Source: Peptostreptococcaceae bacterium
Lineage (GTDB): Bacteria > Bacillota > Clostridia > Peptostreptococcales > Peptostreptococcaceae
Reading direction: 5' to 3'
Assembly (NCBI GenBank): GCA_902363255.1
Contig: CABIZO010000002.1
Span: 310,001-374,000, forward strand
DNA length: 64,000 bases
Below, in pieces: positions 24,869 through 33,927 of the stretch; within the stretch, counting starts at the first letter, position 1; each line of letters starts with the position of its first letter. Made by a program: the position numbers and the translations under genes. The notes below the pieces were generated by a model. The model searched no databases and was not told the origin of the DNA. It saw only the letters and a list, made by a program, of their open reading frames with translations.

Positions 24869-26152
24869 ATGAAATTTAGTAAAAGTAGAAAGATTATGAT
24901 AACAGCAATTATTTTTTTAGGAATAATAGTTGCATCACCTATAATTTACACAAATATAAATAATACAAAGGATGAAGAATCATCTACAGAGAATGTTAAT
25001 AAAAAAATAACTTTCAAGTTTCAAGAGTCTTATATTAAAATTGCATCTTATTTAGAAGAAAATGGGGATTTATCAAAAGAAGAGTTAGCAAAATTAGAAC
25101 CAGATAAAAAATTAGTTGAATCAGATGGATATTATTATATAGGAAGTCTATATAATGGTGATGAGTATAAGGATTTGAGAAGTATTGATATAAACGGAGA
25201 AAAAGAAGGAGTATCTGTGACTTATCTATATGAAGATGATAAACCAAAGGAAGCTTTGGCAGTACAATATTACAATGCAAATGAAAATGGTTATTTAAAT
25301 GGAATACATTCATATTATAATAAGGATTCTGATGAGTCCCTATTATATATTACAGATATAGGTACTATTTCAGCAGAGGATCAAGAAAAATTAGTTAATT
25401 ATATTAAAGTAGAATCAAAAAATAAAGAAGAATATAAAACTTACTTTAGACTTGCAAAAATAGTCCAAAGAAGTGTATCTTTTCCTAAAGAAGAATTTGA
25501 AAAGTTTGATAAAAAATCAATATCATCAATAAGTGAAGAGGAGACAGTTGTAAAAATAAATGATGCGCAACTAGTATTTATGCATGATAAAAAGATGGAA
25601 GAAATAAGAGGGATTAAACTTATTGATAAATATGGGACTTTGCTATATACAAAATCTTTTATAGGAGATTCACCACATATAAGTGGACAAGATGAAATTT
25701 ACACTATGACAGAAATAAAAAGTGATTCTTTACAAAGTCAAAATGATTTATTAAATAAATTGAGTGAAAATGTACAAGAATCTACACCGAGAACAGATGG
25801 TGATGATATTATTAATAATAATGAAAATCACGCTGTACAAATTTTCTCTGCTGAAGAAGATTACGATGATATGACATTTATGGGAAACATATCTTATAGT
25901 AGTGAAGAAAATCCAAAAGAATTGACTATGGAAGAGTCAATAGAATATGTTAAATCTAAGCTAGGTGAAAACATAGAAGAAGTTGACCGTAATTATATTG
26001 ATAATGTGGGAGTTACTGTTGTTACATATGAGCTAAAGGATAAAACTTATAAAGTAAGATACCAGCATCCATATAAAATTGATAAAGATGGAAACACATT
26101 AAAGGAATATAATCAAAATAAAAGTGCAGGAATTTGCATATATGAAAAATAA
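24869..26152 (+). CDS. Membrane-anchored extracytoplasmic protein of the ECF operon
   Basis: A 427-residue protein that I cannot assign to a family. A hydrophobic N-terminal segment (residues 8-27, IMITAIIFLGIIVASPIIYT) anchors or exports it, without a lipobox Cys. The rest is charged, with repeated Glu/Lys helices and strands such as YYIGSLYNGDEYKDLRSI and VGVTVVTYELKDKTYKVRY. Start chosen at ATG 24869 after GGGAGGG; an ATG six codons upstream precedes the ribosome binding site. It follows sigma and anti-sigma on the same strand with a 79-base gap, so it may be a target or a signal sensor of the system. Confidence 0.65.
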   Translation: MKFSKSRKIMITAIIFLGIIVASPIIYTNINNTKDEESSTENVNKKITFKFQESYIKIASYLEENGDLSKEELAKLEPDKKLVESDGYYYIGSLYNGDEYKDLRSIDINGEKEGVSVTYLYEDDKPKEALAVQYYNANENGYLNGIHSYYNKDSDESLLYITDIGTISAEDQEKLVNYIKVESKNKEEYKTYFRLAKIVQRSVSFPKEEFEKFDKKSISSISEEETVVKINDAQLVFMHDKKMEEIRGIKLIDKYGTLLYTKSFIGDSPHISGQDEIYTMTEIKSDSLQSQNDLLNKLSENVQESTPRTDGDDIINNNENHAVQIFSAEEDYDDMTFMGNISYSSEENPKELTMEESIEYVKSKLGENIEEVDRNYIDNVGVTVVTYELKDKTYKVRYQHPYKIDKDGNTLKEYNQNKSAGICIYEK

Positions 26153-26157
26153 TATAT

Positions 26158-26186
26158 AAGGATGGGCTAATTGCTCATCCTTTTTT
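26158..26186 (+). terminator. Terminator of the ECF operon
   Basis: AAGGATGGGC (26158-26167) pairs with GCTCATCCTT (26173-26182), one G-T pair, 5-base loop, six T. Confidence 0.88.
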
Positions 26187-26320
26187 GAACAAGTATATAT
26201 AGTTGGACGCATGAAGTAATTTATTCATACATTGCTACAAGGCTCATGAATTTTTATTAAAAAAATTGATAAGTAAAGGTTCTTATGGCAAAATAAATAT
26301 ATGATAAAGGAGGAGTTTAC

Positions 26321-27079
26321 ATGAACATATTAATAACTAACGACGATGGAATATATGCAGATGGAATTAGAGAATTGGCAAAAGAAGTATCTAAAATTGC
26401 CAATGTATATGTTGTAGCACCAGAGAGTCAAAGAAGTGCCACAGGACATTCCATAACAATTCATAGCCCTATAATGGTGCAAGAATCATATGTGGGAGAA
26501 AATATAAAAGCTTATTCCATATCAGGTACACCAGCAGATTGTGTAAAAGTGGGAATAGAAGCTATATTTAAGGATATAAATTTTGACTTAGTTTTAAGTG
26601 GAATAAATAATGGACCAAATTTAGGAACTGATGTTATATACTCAGGGACAGTATCAGCAGCCATAGAAGGACTTGTTTTGAACAAACCTGCAATTGCTGT
26701 ATCATACAATGATTTTAAAGTTAAAAGTGAAGTTTACGCAGAGGCAGCTAAGCATGTAGTTGATATTATAGAAAATCTTAAAGATAAATTGGATTTGTTA
26801 AATGATTGTATTTTAAATGTAAATATACCAAACATGACAGTAAAAGGTTGCAAAATAACTAAATTAGGGGAAAGAAAATACGATAATGTATTGGAAGAAA
26901 GAATAAGTCCTTTTGGTCAAAGATATTTTTGGATAGGCGGAGATATTAGAGAATTAGAGCAAGATGAAGACAGTGATATTACTTGTGTTAATGATGGATA
27001 TATTTCCATAACTCCTGTTAATATTGAAATGACTAATTTAGAAAAATTTGAAAGATTAAAAGATGTAAAAATATTATAA
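26321..27079 (+). CDS. surE: 5'/3'-nucleotidase SurE
   Basis: A 252-residue survival-protein phosphatase that removes phosphate from nucleoside monophosphates. The metal site is LITNDDGI (Asp 8, Asp 9), with RSATGHSIT (Ser and neighbours), SGTPADCVKVGI and LVLSGINNGPNLGTDVIYSG, all conserved. Length is normal. AAAGGAGGAG is 8 bases before the ATG. The 2-hydroxyacid dehydrogenase follows 54 bases later, perhaps in one transcript. Confidence 0.95.
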   Translation: MNILITNDDGIYADGIRELAKEVSKIANVYVVAPESQRSATGHSITIHSPIMVQESYVGENIKAYSISGTPADCVKVGIEAIFKDINFDLVLSGINNGPNLGTDVIYSGTVSAAIEGLVLNKPAIAVSYNDFKVKSEVYAEAAKHVVDIIENLKDKLDLLNDCILNVNIPNMTVKGCKITKLGERKYDNVLEERISPFGQRYFWIGGDIRELEQDEDSDITCVNDGYISITPVNIEMTNLEKFERLKDVKIL

Positions 27080-27133
27080 TAAAGCTTATTCAATTATATA
27101 TAAAATAGATAAAGTGGAATATATGGAGGGAAT

Positions 27134-28090
27134 ATGGAAAATATTTTAGTTTTGATACCAATAGATGAGGAAAAGAAAAAAAGATTAGAAGAAAAAGCAA
27201 AAAACTGTAAAATTGTTTATTCTAATGAAAATGAAGTTTCAAAAGAAGAAGTACAAAATGCCACTATAATAATAGGAAGTCCAAAAGTTGAAATGATTAG
27301 AGAATCTTCGAGTTTAAAATGGATTCAATTAAATACAGCAGGTGCTGATAAATATATTAAAGAAGATATTTTAAATAAAGATGTTATTTTAACTAATTCT
27401 ACTGGAGCTTATGGATTAGCAGTTTCAGAGCATATGCTTGGTATGCTTTTAGAATTATTGAAAAAACTGCATATTTATAGAGACAATCAAAATCAAAGAT
27501 TGTGGAAAAGTGCAGGTAGTGTAAAATCTATATATAATTCAAAAGTTTTAATCGTAGGTCTTGGGGATATAGGTTGTAATTTTGGTCAAATGATAAAATC
27601 TTTAGGTGGATATACAATTGGTGTTAAGCGTAGACCAAGTGAGAAACCTGATTTTATAGATGAATTACATTTAAATGATAAGTTGGATGAATTATTACCG
27701 CAAGCAGATATAGTAGCTCTTTGTTTACCATCAACAAAAGATACTCAAAAATTGTTTGATGCAAATAAAATAGGAAAAATGAAAAAAGGTAGTATATTGC
27801 TAAATGTGGGAAGAGGAACATCTGTAGATACACAAGCTTTATGTGATGCAATAGAGAGTGGGCATTTGTACGGAGCAGGTCTGGATGTTGTAGACCCAGA
27901 GCCTCTGCCAAGCGATCATAGAATTTGGGGATTGGAAAATGTTGTTATAACCCCTCATATTTCTGGATGGTACAATTTGGCTGAAACTTATGAGAGAATT
28001 TTTGATATTAGTATGGATAATTTAGAGAGATTCTTAAATAATGAAGAATTGTTTAATGTTATAGACTTTAATACGGGTTATGTGAAATAA
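27134..28090 (+). CDS. D-isomer-specific 2-hydroxyacid dehydrogenase
   Basis: A 318-residue NAD-dependent dehydrogenase. The NAD-binding fold shows VGLGDIGCNFGQ, then CLPSTKDTQKLF, LLNVGRGTSVDTQAL (Arg of the active site), DVVDPEPLPSDHRIW (Glu) and ITPHISGW (catalytic His). The sequence is of the GhrA/SerA-like group, but lacks the ACT domain of many SerA proteins; substrates may include glyoxylate or other 2-oxoacids. TGGAGGGA supplies the ribosome binding site. It is convergent with a LysR gene across a terminator. Confidence 0.9.
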   Translation: MENILVLIPIDEEKKKRLEEKAKNCKIVYSNENEVSKEEVQNATIIIGSPKVEMIRESSSLKWIQLNTAGADKYIKEDILNKDVILTNSTGAYGLAVSEHMLGMLLELLKKLHIYRDNQNQRLWKSAGSVKSIYNSKVLIVGLGDIGCNFGQMIKSLGGYTIGVKRRPSEKPDFIDELHLNDKLDELLPQADIVALCLPSTKDTQKLFDANKIGKMKKGSILLNVGRGTSVDTQALCDAIESGHLYGAGLDVVDPEPLPSDHRIWGLENVVITPHISGWYNLAETYERIFDISMDNLERFLNNEELFNVIDFNTGYVK

Positions 28091-28147
28091 AATATTAATT
28101 TTATTAAAGTATAAATACAATAAATAGTAATATGTAATTTAAAAATT

Positions 28148-28180
28148 AAAAGGGTGCATCTTTTTTGATACATCCTTTTA
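28148..28180. terminator. Bidirectional terminator, dehydrogenase/LysR
   Basis: AAAAGGGTGCATC (28148-28160) pairs with GATACATCCTTTT (28167-28179) with two non-Watson-Crick positions and a loop of six T; A and T tracts on both sides. Confidence 0.8.
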
Positions 28181-28190
28181 CAATTCTAGA

Positions 28191-29072
28191 CTAAATATTA
28201 TTAAAGTTTAAAATATGATTTTTAAACTTATTCATAATCTGTGAAGTAATATTATTTTTATTCCAACCCATATAAATACATTTATGACCTATATCTTCTT
28301 TTATATCTAATGTGGAGATTTTATTAGTATTTATCATAGGTGTATTTGGAACTATGGTAATGCCTGCCCCTGCGGCAACTAATCCGACTAACATACTGGC
28401 CTCACTTGGTCGTACGGATACTTTTGGAGTAAAGTCAATAAATTTAGTATATGAAATACCTTTATTACTACAACCTTTGTCATAAACTACAAATAATTCA
28501 TCTTTTAACTCTGATAATGAAACCTCGGTTCTATTTGAAAGATGATGTGACTTTGGTGTTACTAACACATATTTTTCCTTACTAACCAATGCGGTTTGGA
28601 TTTCAGGATATTTTTCTATACTACTATTATCATCAAAAAATCCTAAATCAGTTTTTCCAATCTTAAGATCATCAAAGATATTTTCTATAGAAGTATTATT
28701 AAATTTAAACTTAATATCTGAATGTATTTCTAAAAAACTACTAATTATAAAAGGAACAAAGCTGGTTCCAATACACTCTGTATATGAAAGTGATATATTT
28801 TTTTCTTTGTCATCTTTCATATATTTTAATTCTTCAATACCTTTTTCTATGTCATTTAAGGCTAGTTTAGCATAATTTAAAAATACTTCTCCAAATCTGG
28901 TAATCTCAATATTTCTACCATTTTTCTCAAAAAGTGGTACATCCAATTCTTTTTCTAGTTTAGAAATCGCCTTACTAAGTGCAGGTTGTGTAACAGACAG
29001 AATGTTTGAAGCAGTTGTAAAGTTTTTAGTTTTTGAAATAGTTATAAAATATTCTAAATGTTGTAAGTTCAT
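28191..29072 (-). CDS. LysR-family transcriptional regulator
   Basis: A 293-residue LysR regulator. The helix-turn-helix reads LEYFITISKTKNFTTASNIL and VTQPALSKAISKLEKELDVP, then LFEKNGRNIEIT. The rest is a periplasmic-binding-like effector domain. I start it at ATG 29072, 6 bases after AGGAGA; the ATG two codons upstream abuts the ribosome binding site. It is divergent from the ferredoxin-nitroreductase gene across a 223-base spacer, the classic arrangement for a LysR regulator and its target. Confidence 0.92.
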   Translation of the reverse strand: MNLQHLEYFITISKTKNFTTASNILSVTQPALSKAISKLEKELDVPLFEKNGRNIEITRFGEVFLNYAKLALNDIEKGIEELKYMKDDKEKNISLSYTECIGTSFVPFIISSFLEIHSDIKFKFNNTSIENIFDDLKIGKTDLGFFDDNSSIEKYPEIQTALVSKEKYVLVTPKSHHLSNRTEVSLSELKDELFVVYDKGCSNKGISYTKFIDFTPKVSVRPSEASMLVGLVAAGAGITIVPNTPMINTNKISTLDIKEDIGHKCIYMGWNKNNITSQIMNKFKNHILNFNNI

Positions 29073-29295
29073 AATCATTCTCCTGAATAATGAAAAATTT
29101 AATTTTACATATATAACAAAAAGTTATTATTATATAAATAATATCAATTAGACCTCTCAAAAATTATAATGATATAATAACAATATATTAATTAAATAGC
29201 TATATAAAATAATGATTAATTATAAATTATTTTTATATATTTTATGTGAAAAATATTAATTTATTTAAAATAGTAAAAATCATGGAGGTTAAAAA

Positions 29296-30117
29296 ATGTT
29301 TAATGTAAATAAAGAAAAATGTATTGGTTGCACTCAATGTATAAAGGATTGTCCAGTAAATGATATTATTTTAGAAAATGAAAAAGCTGATATAAAAAAT
29401 GAAGCTTGTATCAAATGTGGTCACTGTGTAGCAGTATGTCCAACTAAGGCAATCTCAACAGATAATTATGATATGAATGATGTGATTGAATACGATAAAG
29501 ATAGCTTTAAAGTGGAAGCTGAAAATTTATTAAATTTCATAAAATTTAGAAGAAGCGTGAGAAACTTTAAAAATAAAGAAATTGAAAAAGAAAAAATAGA
29601 AAAAATAATAGAAGCAGGTAGATTCACGCAAACAGCAACTAATAGCCAAGATGTATCCTACACTATTGTTACTAATAAAATAGAAGCATTAAAAGAATTA
29701 GCTTTTGAAAGTTTAAATAAAAAAGGTGAATATATTCTAAATAATTTAACACCTGAAACAGAGCATTTAAAAAGATATGCTAATTTATGGACATATTTTT
29801 ATAAGGCATACAAAGAAGATCCAATTAAAAATGACAAATTATTCTTTAATGCACCAGTAGTAATAATTGTAACAGCTAATAATGAATTCAATGGAGCAAT
29901 AGCTTCATCAAATATGAATCTTATGATAGATGCATTAGGTCTTGGAACTTTTTATAGCGGATTTTTACAGATAGCATCTGAAAATAATAAAGAAATTTTA
30001 GATTTATTAGAAATCAAAGACAATAAAAAAATTGTTGCATGTATGGTAGTTGGATATCCTAATGTTAAATATAAAAGAACAGTACCTAGAAAAGCAGCTG
30101 ATATAAATTGGATATAA
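29296..30117 (+). CDS. Ferredoxin-nitroreductase fusion protein
   Basis: A 273-residue protein. Residues 1-60 hold two 4Fe-4S ferredoxin motifs (CIGCTQCIKDCP and CIKCGHCVAVCP). Residues about 75-273 are an FMN nitroreductase domain: FRRSVRNFKNKEI, AGRFTQTATNSQ, FFNAPVVIIVTA, NLMIDALGLGTFYSGFL and VACMVVGYP. Such fusions are typical of anaerobes and take electrons from ferredoxin-like carriers; the substrate is unknown. TGGAGG is 8 bases before the ATG. Probably regulated by the divergent LysR protein. Confidence 0.92.
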   Translation: MFNVNKEKCIGCTQCIKDCPVNDIILENEKADIKNEACIKCGHCVAVCPTKAISTDNYDMNDVIEYDKDSFKVEAENLLNFIKFRRSVRNFKNKEIEKEKIEKIIEAGRFTQTATNSQDVSYTIVTNKIEALKELAFESLNKKGEYILNNLTPETEHLKRYANLWTYFYKAYKEDPIKNDKLFFNAPVVIIVTANNEFNGAIASSNMNLMIDALGLGTFYSGFLQIASENNKEILDLLEIKDNKKIVACMVVGYPNVKYKRTVPRKAADINWI

Positions 30118-30207
30118 AATCTTGATTTCAATATTTTTATATTTAGTATAAATATTATGTTTCATATTATATAATAAGAGATAAGCAAAGATATAAAGGA
30201 GAATAAT

Positions 30208-30432
30208 ATGAAATACACTAAAGAAGAAATGGATATAATCAGTGAAAAAATAGTAGAAATGTTAAATGAAAAAGAAGAAATGAGAATCGGAAAAATAGCA
30301 AAAGTACTTATACACTCAGGTTTAGTTAAATCTAGTTATGAAGTGGATAAAGTGCTTAAATATAGAAAAGATTTATTCATAAGTCCAAAGATGGGAATCT
30401 GGAGACTAGTTGAAAGTGAACAAAATTTATAA
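30208..30432 (+). CDS. Small winged-helix-like protein of unknown function
   Basis: A 74-residue, charged, soluble protein. It is predicted helical with a final GIWRLVE strand; KIAKVLIHSGLVKSSYEVDK could be the helix-turn-helix part of a small winged-helix fold, but no family was recognised. AAAGGAGA lies 7 bases before the ATG. It stands between the nitroreductase and lipA and has its own terminator. Confidence 0.65.
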   Translation: MKYTKEEMDIISEKIVEMLNEKEEMRIGKIAKVLIHSGLVKSSYEVDKVLKYRKDLFISPKMGIWRLVESEQNL

Positions 30433-30439
30433 AAATGAG

Positions 30440-30472
30440 TAAGAGCTGTAAATAATTTATTTACAGCTCTTA
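30440..30472 (+). terminator. Terminator of the 30208 gene
   Basis: TAAGAGCTGTAAATAA (30440-30455) and TTATTTACAGCTCTTA (30457-30472) are exact complements and form a tight hairpin followed by T-rich sequence. Confidence 0.75.
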
Positions 30473-30526
30473 TTTATATTTATACAATAAAAAATATAAG
30501 AAAAAATAATTTAAAGGGGAATTGTA

Positions 30527-31405
30527 ATGGAAAATAAAAAAAGAAGGGTTAGAAAACCTGATTGGTTTAAAGTTACATATGATAGTGAAGTGGGTAGTAT
30601 AGGAAAAATGATGGAAGATGATTCTCTTCATACAGTTTGCAAAGAAGCCAATTGTCCTAATAGAGGAGAATGCTATAAAAAAAGAACAGTAACTTTTATG
30701 ATAATGGGGAATCAATGTTCAAGAAACTGTAAGTTCTGTAATGTTACTAATGGTACACCAACGCATCTAGATCCATTGGAGCCGTTACATGTTGCTCAGT
30801 CAGCACAAAAATTAAACTTAAAGCATGTGGTCATAACAAGTGTTACTAGAGATGATTTGGAAGATGGTGGAGCAAATCATTTTGCAAAAACTATTGAAGA
30901 AGTAAAAAAATTAAATCCAGGAGTAACTGTGGAAGTTCTTATTCCTGATTTAAAAGGAGAAGATAAAAATTTAGATATAATTATAAATGCAAAACCAGAT
31001 GTGATAAATCATAATATGGAAACCATAGAGAGATTATATGAAAAAGTTAGACCAGAAGCTATTTATGAAAGATCATTATATGTATTAAAATATGTAAAAG
31101 AAAATGCACCAGAGATTCTAACTAAAACAGGAATAATGGTAGGTCTTGGTGAGAAAGATGAAGAAATTTATAAGCTTATGGATGATGTTTTAGAAGTAGG
31201 ATGCGATATTTTTACTATAGGACAATATTTGCAACCAAGTAGAAAGCATGTGGATGTGGAAGAATATGTTTCTTTACAAAAATTTGAAGAATATAGACAA
31301 GTTGGTATAAAAAAAGGATTTAGATTTATAGCAAGCAGTCCATTAGTTAGAAGTTCATATAAAGCAGCAGAGGCATTGGAAGCTAAAGCAGTAGAAAGGG
31401 GATAA
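30527..31405 (+). CDS. lipA: Lipoyl synthase
   Basis: A 292-residue radical SAM enzyme that inserts two sulfurs into octanoyl-carrier proteins. Both clusters are visible: the auxiliary site CKEANCPNRGEC near residue 35, and the radical SAM CxxxCxxC in CSRNCKFC. VVITSVTRDDLEDGG, PDVINHNMETI and the final RSSYKA are further signatures; RSSYKA holds the Ser that ligates the auxiliary cluster. Length is as usual. AAAGGGGA precedes the ATG. It overlaps functionally with lplA, which starts 3 bases after its stop. Confidence 0.96.
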   Translation: MENKKRRVRKPDWFKVTYDSEVGSIGKMMEDDSLHTVCKEANCPNRGECYKKRTVTFMIMGNQCSRNCKFCNVTNGTPTHLDPLEPLHVAQSAQKLNLKHVVITSVTRDDLEDGGANHFAKTIEEVKKLNPGVTVEVLIPDLKGEDKNLDIIINAKPDVINHNMETIERLYEKVRPEAIYERSLYVLKYVKENAPEILTKTGIMVGLGEKDEEIYKLMDDVLEVGCDIFTIGQYLQPSRKHVDVEEYVSLQKFEEYRQVGIKKGFRFIASSPLVRSSYKAAEALEAKAVERG

Positions 31406-31408
31406 ACA

Positions 31409-32392
31409 ATGATATATATAAATAGTAACTCAACCTGTCCATATTTTAACTTCGCATTGGAAGAATATTTGATGACTGAAAAGGATTTGAGAGACGATGA
31501 AATATTTTTACTTTGGAGAACAAATCCTACAGTAATGATTGGAAGATATCAAAATACATACTGTGAAATTAATGAAAAATATGTAAAAGAAAACAATATA
31601 AACGTAGTAAGACGTAACTCTGGTGGAGGTACTATTTACACTGATATGGGGGCTTGGCAATTTACATTTATAGAAAAGAATTACAAAGAAAATGGTATAT
31701 CTTTCGGTAAATTTACAGAGCCAATTGTAAATGCTCTTAGAAAAGAAAACATAGATGCACATTTCAATAGTAGAAATGATTTATTAATAGGAAAAAGAAA
31801 GTTTTCTGGCAATGCACAGTACAGAAAAGACGATGTTATGTTACATCACGGTTCCATATTGTTCAATACAGATATTAAAGCAATGGTAGAGAGTATAACT
31901 GTGGCAGAGGACAAGATTATAGCAAAGGGTATAAAATCTGTAAGAGAAAGAGTTATAAACATTAGTGAGGTTATGGAAGAAAATATTACTAGTGAAGATT
32001 TTAGAAATATTATGCTAAATAGTTTGCTTAAAGATAGTAAAGTATACAATTTGACTGAGGAAGATATTGTAGCAGTAAATAAGCTTAAAGAAGAAAAGTT
32101 TGAATCATGGGATTGGAATTATGGTAAAAATCCAGTGTTTAATATTAATAGATGGAAAAGATTTGATGGTGGTAGAGTAGATTTTAAACTTGATATAAAA
32201 AAGGGAGTAATTAAAGGTTGTACCATAGAAGGTGATTTTTTCCTAAGTGGGGATATATCTAAGGTGGAAAATGCTTTCATTGATTGCAAATATGTTAGAG
32301 AAGATATATGTAAATTGCTAGATAGTTTGGATATAGATAAATTTTTCTATAAGATTACTAAGGATGATTTGCTTGAATGTATAATTGATTAA
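31409..32392 (+). CDS. lplA: Lipoate-protein ligase A
   Basis: A 327-residue ligase that activates lipoate with ATP and attaches it to lipoyl domains such as GcvH or the oxoacid dehydrogenase E2. Signatures are MIGRYQNTYCEIN, VRRNSGGGTIYTD, KFSGNAQYRKD with the catalytic Lys region and HHGSILFNTD. The C-terminal part (about 245-327) is the accessory domain of the bacterial LplA. It is coupled to lipA, so the cell can both synthesise and scavenge lipoate. No octanoyltransferase (lipB/lipM) gene is nearby. Confidence 0.94.
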   Translation: MIYINSNSTCPYFNFALEEYLMTEKDLRDDEIFLLWRTNPTVMIGRYQNTYCEINEKYVKENNINVVRRNSGGGTIYTDMGAWQFTFIEKNYKENGISFGKFTEPIVNALRKENIDAHFNSRNDLLIGKRKFSGNAQYRKDDVMLHHGSILFNTDIKAMVESITVAEDKIIAKGIKSVRERVINISEVMEENITSEDFRNIMLNSLLKDSKVYNLTEEDIVAVNKLKEEKFESWDWNYGKNPVFNINRWKRFDGGRVDFKLDIKKGVIKGCTIEGDFFLSGDISKVENAFIDCKYVREDICKLLDSLDIDKFFYKITKDDLLECIID

Positions 32393-32565
32393 TGTTAAAT
32401 TCCCTTTGTTGATTAAAAAGATTCATTAAAAAACTAGATGGAAATTTAAGAAAAATTGTAGGTGTAATTTAAGCATCATTATTTTATAATAGGGTAATAA
32501 AAGCAATTGTAGTAGGAATATATGGGACTAAATTAATAGAATGTGAGAAAGGGTCTTAGGAGAAT

Positions 32566-33399
32566 ATGAGTGAAAATTTTAAAGTACTAAATAATGGAGT
32601 AAAAATACCTTCAATAGGTTTTGGAACTTATAAGTCTGGAAGTGATGAATATACTGCAAAGATAGTAAAGTATGCTTTAGAAACTGGATATAGACAGATT
32701 GATACAGCATCATTTTATGGAAATGAAGTAGGCATAGGTAATGGGATAAAAGAAAGTGGAGTTAATAGAGAAGACATATTCTTAGTAACTAAACTTTGGA
32801 ATGATGATCATGGCTATGAAAAAACTATGGAAGCTTTTAATAAATCTTTAGAAAAGTTACAAGTTGATTACATAGATTTATATCTTATTCATTGGCCGAA
32901 TAAATTAAATAATGAGACATGGAAGGCATTTGAAGAACTTTATGAAAGTGGAAAAGTAAAAGCTATAGGTGTTTGTAACTTTAAACAAGGTCATTTAGAA
33001 GAACTAATAAAAAATGCAAAAATAAAACCAATGGTAAATCAAGTTGAAATGCACCCTGCTAATCAAAAGAAGGAACTAGTAGAGTACTGTGAGAAAAGTG
33101 GAATTCAACTAATTGCTTGGAGTCCAATAATGAGAGGAAAAATATTTGAAAATGAGCTTATGATGAGTTTATCACAAAAATATAAAAAGTCCATAGCTCA
33201 AATAGTATTAAGATGGCATACACAAAGGGGAATTATTCCTATACCAAAATCATCAAATGAATGCAGAATAAAAGAAAATCTAGATATTTTTGATTTTGAA
33301 ATTTCTAAAGAAGATATGATGAAAATTGATTTATTAGATGAAGGATACGATGCATCTGTAACAGGAGTTCCAGCGAATACAACTTATCTTGATGTATAA
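32566..33399 (+). CDS. Aldo/keto reductase
   Basis: A 277-residue NADPH-dependent oxidoreductase of the AKR superfamily. Typical motifs: IPSIGFGTYK, YRQIDTASFYGNE (Asp and Tyr of the catalytic tetrad), LVTKLWNDDHGY (Lys), DYIDLYLIHWPN (His), GVCNF, NQVEMHP and the cofactor loop IPKSSNECRIKENL. Substrate is not predictable; many clostridial members reduce methylglyoxal or 2,5-diketogluconate-like compounds. TTAGGAGA lies before the ATG. A 37-residue membrane peptide gene follows 20 bases later. Confidence 0.93.
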   Translation: MSENFKVLNNGVKIPSIGFGTYKSGSDEYTAKIVKYALETGYRQIDTASFYGNEVGIGNGIKESGVNREDIFLVTKLWNDDHGYEKTMEAFNKSLEKLQVDYIDLYLIHWPNKLNNETWKAFEELYESGKVKAIGVCNFKQGHLEELIKNAKIKPMVNQVEMHPANQKKELVEYCEKSGIQLIAWSPIMRGKIFENELMMSLSQKYKKSIAQIVLRWHTQRGIIPIPKSSNECRIKENLDIFDFEISKEDMMKIDLLDEGYDASVTGVPANTTYLDV

Positions 33400-33419
33400 A
33401 ATAAAGGAGTTATTTTGCA

Positions 33420-33533
33420 ATGGATGAACTATATATGATATTAGTTTTTACTATTTTAGGATTAGGAATATACGCTCTTATATTAGCAATACAAGCGTTG
33501 AAAATTTATATAAAAAATAATAGTGTGGAATAA
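33420..33533 (+). CDS. 37-residue single-span membrane peptide
   Basis: A short gene with ATG at 33420 and TAA at 33531. The peptide starts MDELYM, continues with an uninterrupted hydrophobic stretch (residues 6-27, including FTILGLGIYALILAIQAL), and ends KIYIKNNSVE. AAAGGAG lies 10 bases upstream. A strong terminator follows immediately, so it is the last gene of the aldo/keto reductase transcript. Function unknown; too short for domain calls, but start signal, composition and terminator all support it. Confidence 0.6.
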   Translation: MDELYMILVFTILGLGIYALILAIQALKIYIKNNSVE

Positions 33534-33537
33534 AATA

Positions 33538-33577
33538 AAAATAGCTGTGATTATAAAATCACAGCTATTTTTTTGTT
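33538..33577 (+). terminator. Terminator after the membrane peptide gene
   Basis: AAAATAGCTGTGATT (33538-33552) is the exact complement of 33557-33571, with a 4-base loop and a run of T. Confidence 0.9.
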
Positions 33578-33834
33578 GAATTTATTGAAAATTATAGATT
33601 ATTTAATTTATAAATAATAAAAAAATTATAAATTAAATAAAAATTTAACTTCATTTATGATTTTAATGGAATTTTACAATTTAATGTGAACTTAGAATTT
33701 TAAGGATAAAATTTTACAAAATATACTAAATTATTAATATTACAAATTATTTTAAAGTAATTGTGTGAATATTACCATAATAATCAAACTAATGACAAGA
33801 ATAATGTATACACATCAATTGTGTGTTATATTAG

Positions 33835-33849
33835 AAAATTAAGAAAATT
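33835..33849. promoter_or_regulatory. CodY-box-like sequence upstream of opp
   Basis: AAAATTAAGAAAATT matches 12 of 15 positions of the CodY consensus AATTTTCWGAAAATT and lies 13 bases before the opp -35. In very A+T-rich DNA such matches arise by chance. Confidence 0.25.
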
Positions 33850-33862
33850 TGTAAAAAAATAG

Positions 33863-33891
33863 TTGACCTTTTATAAAAGCGAACATATTAT
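33863..33891 (+). promoter_or_regulatory. Sigma-A promoter of oppABCDF
   Basis: TTGACC (33863-33868), 17-base spacer, TATTAT (33886-33891). The leader to oppA is about 30 bases. Confidence 0.7.
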
Positions 33892-33927
33892 TTATAATAA
33901 AATCAAAACTTTAGGGGGAGTCACACA

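Larger units (their letters stand above)
33534..33927. other. 394-base spacer before oppA
   Basis: It contains the terminator at 33538, an ACACA-N7-TGTGT inverted repeat at about 33809-33825, a CodY-box-like sequence and the oppA promoter. Otherwise A+T-rich without coding signs. Confidence 0.6.

Noticed and set aside
26200..26260. CATGAA-containing repeats between the ECF operon and surE
   Set aside because: Only weak internal similarity and no clear match to the other intergenic repeats.
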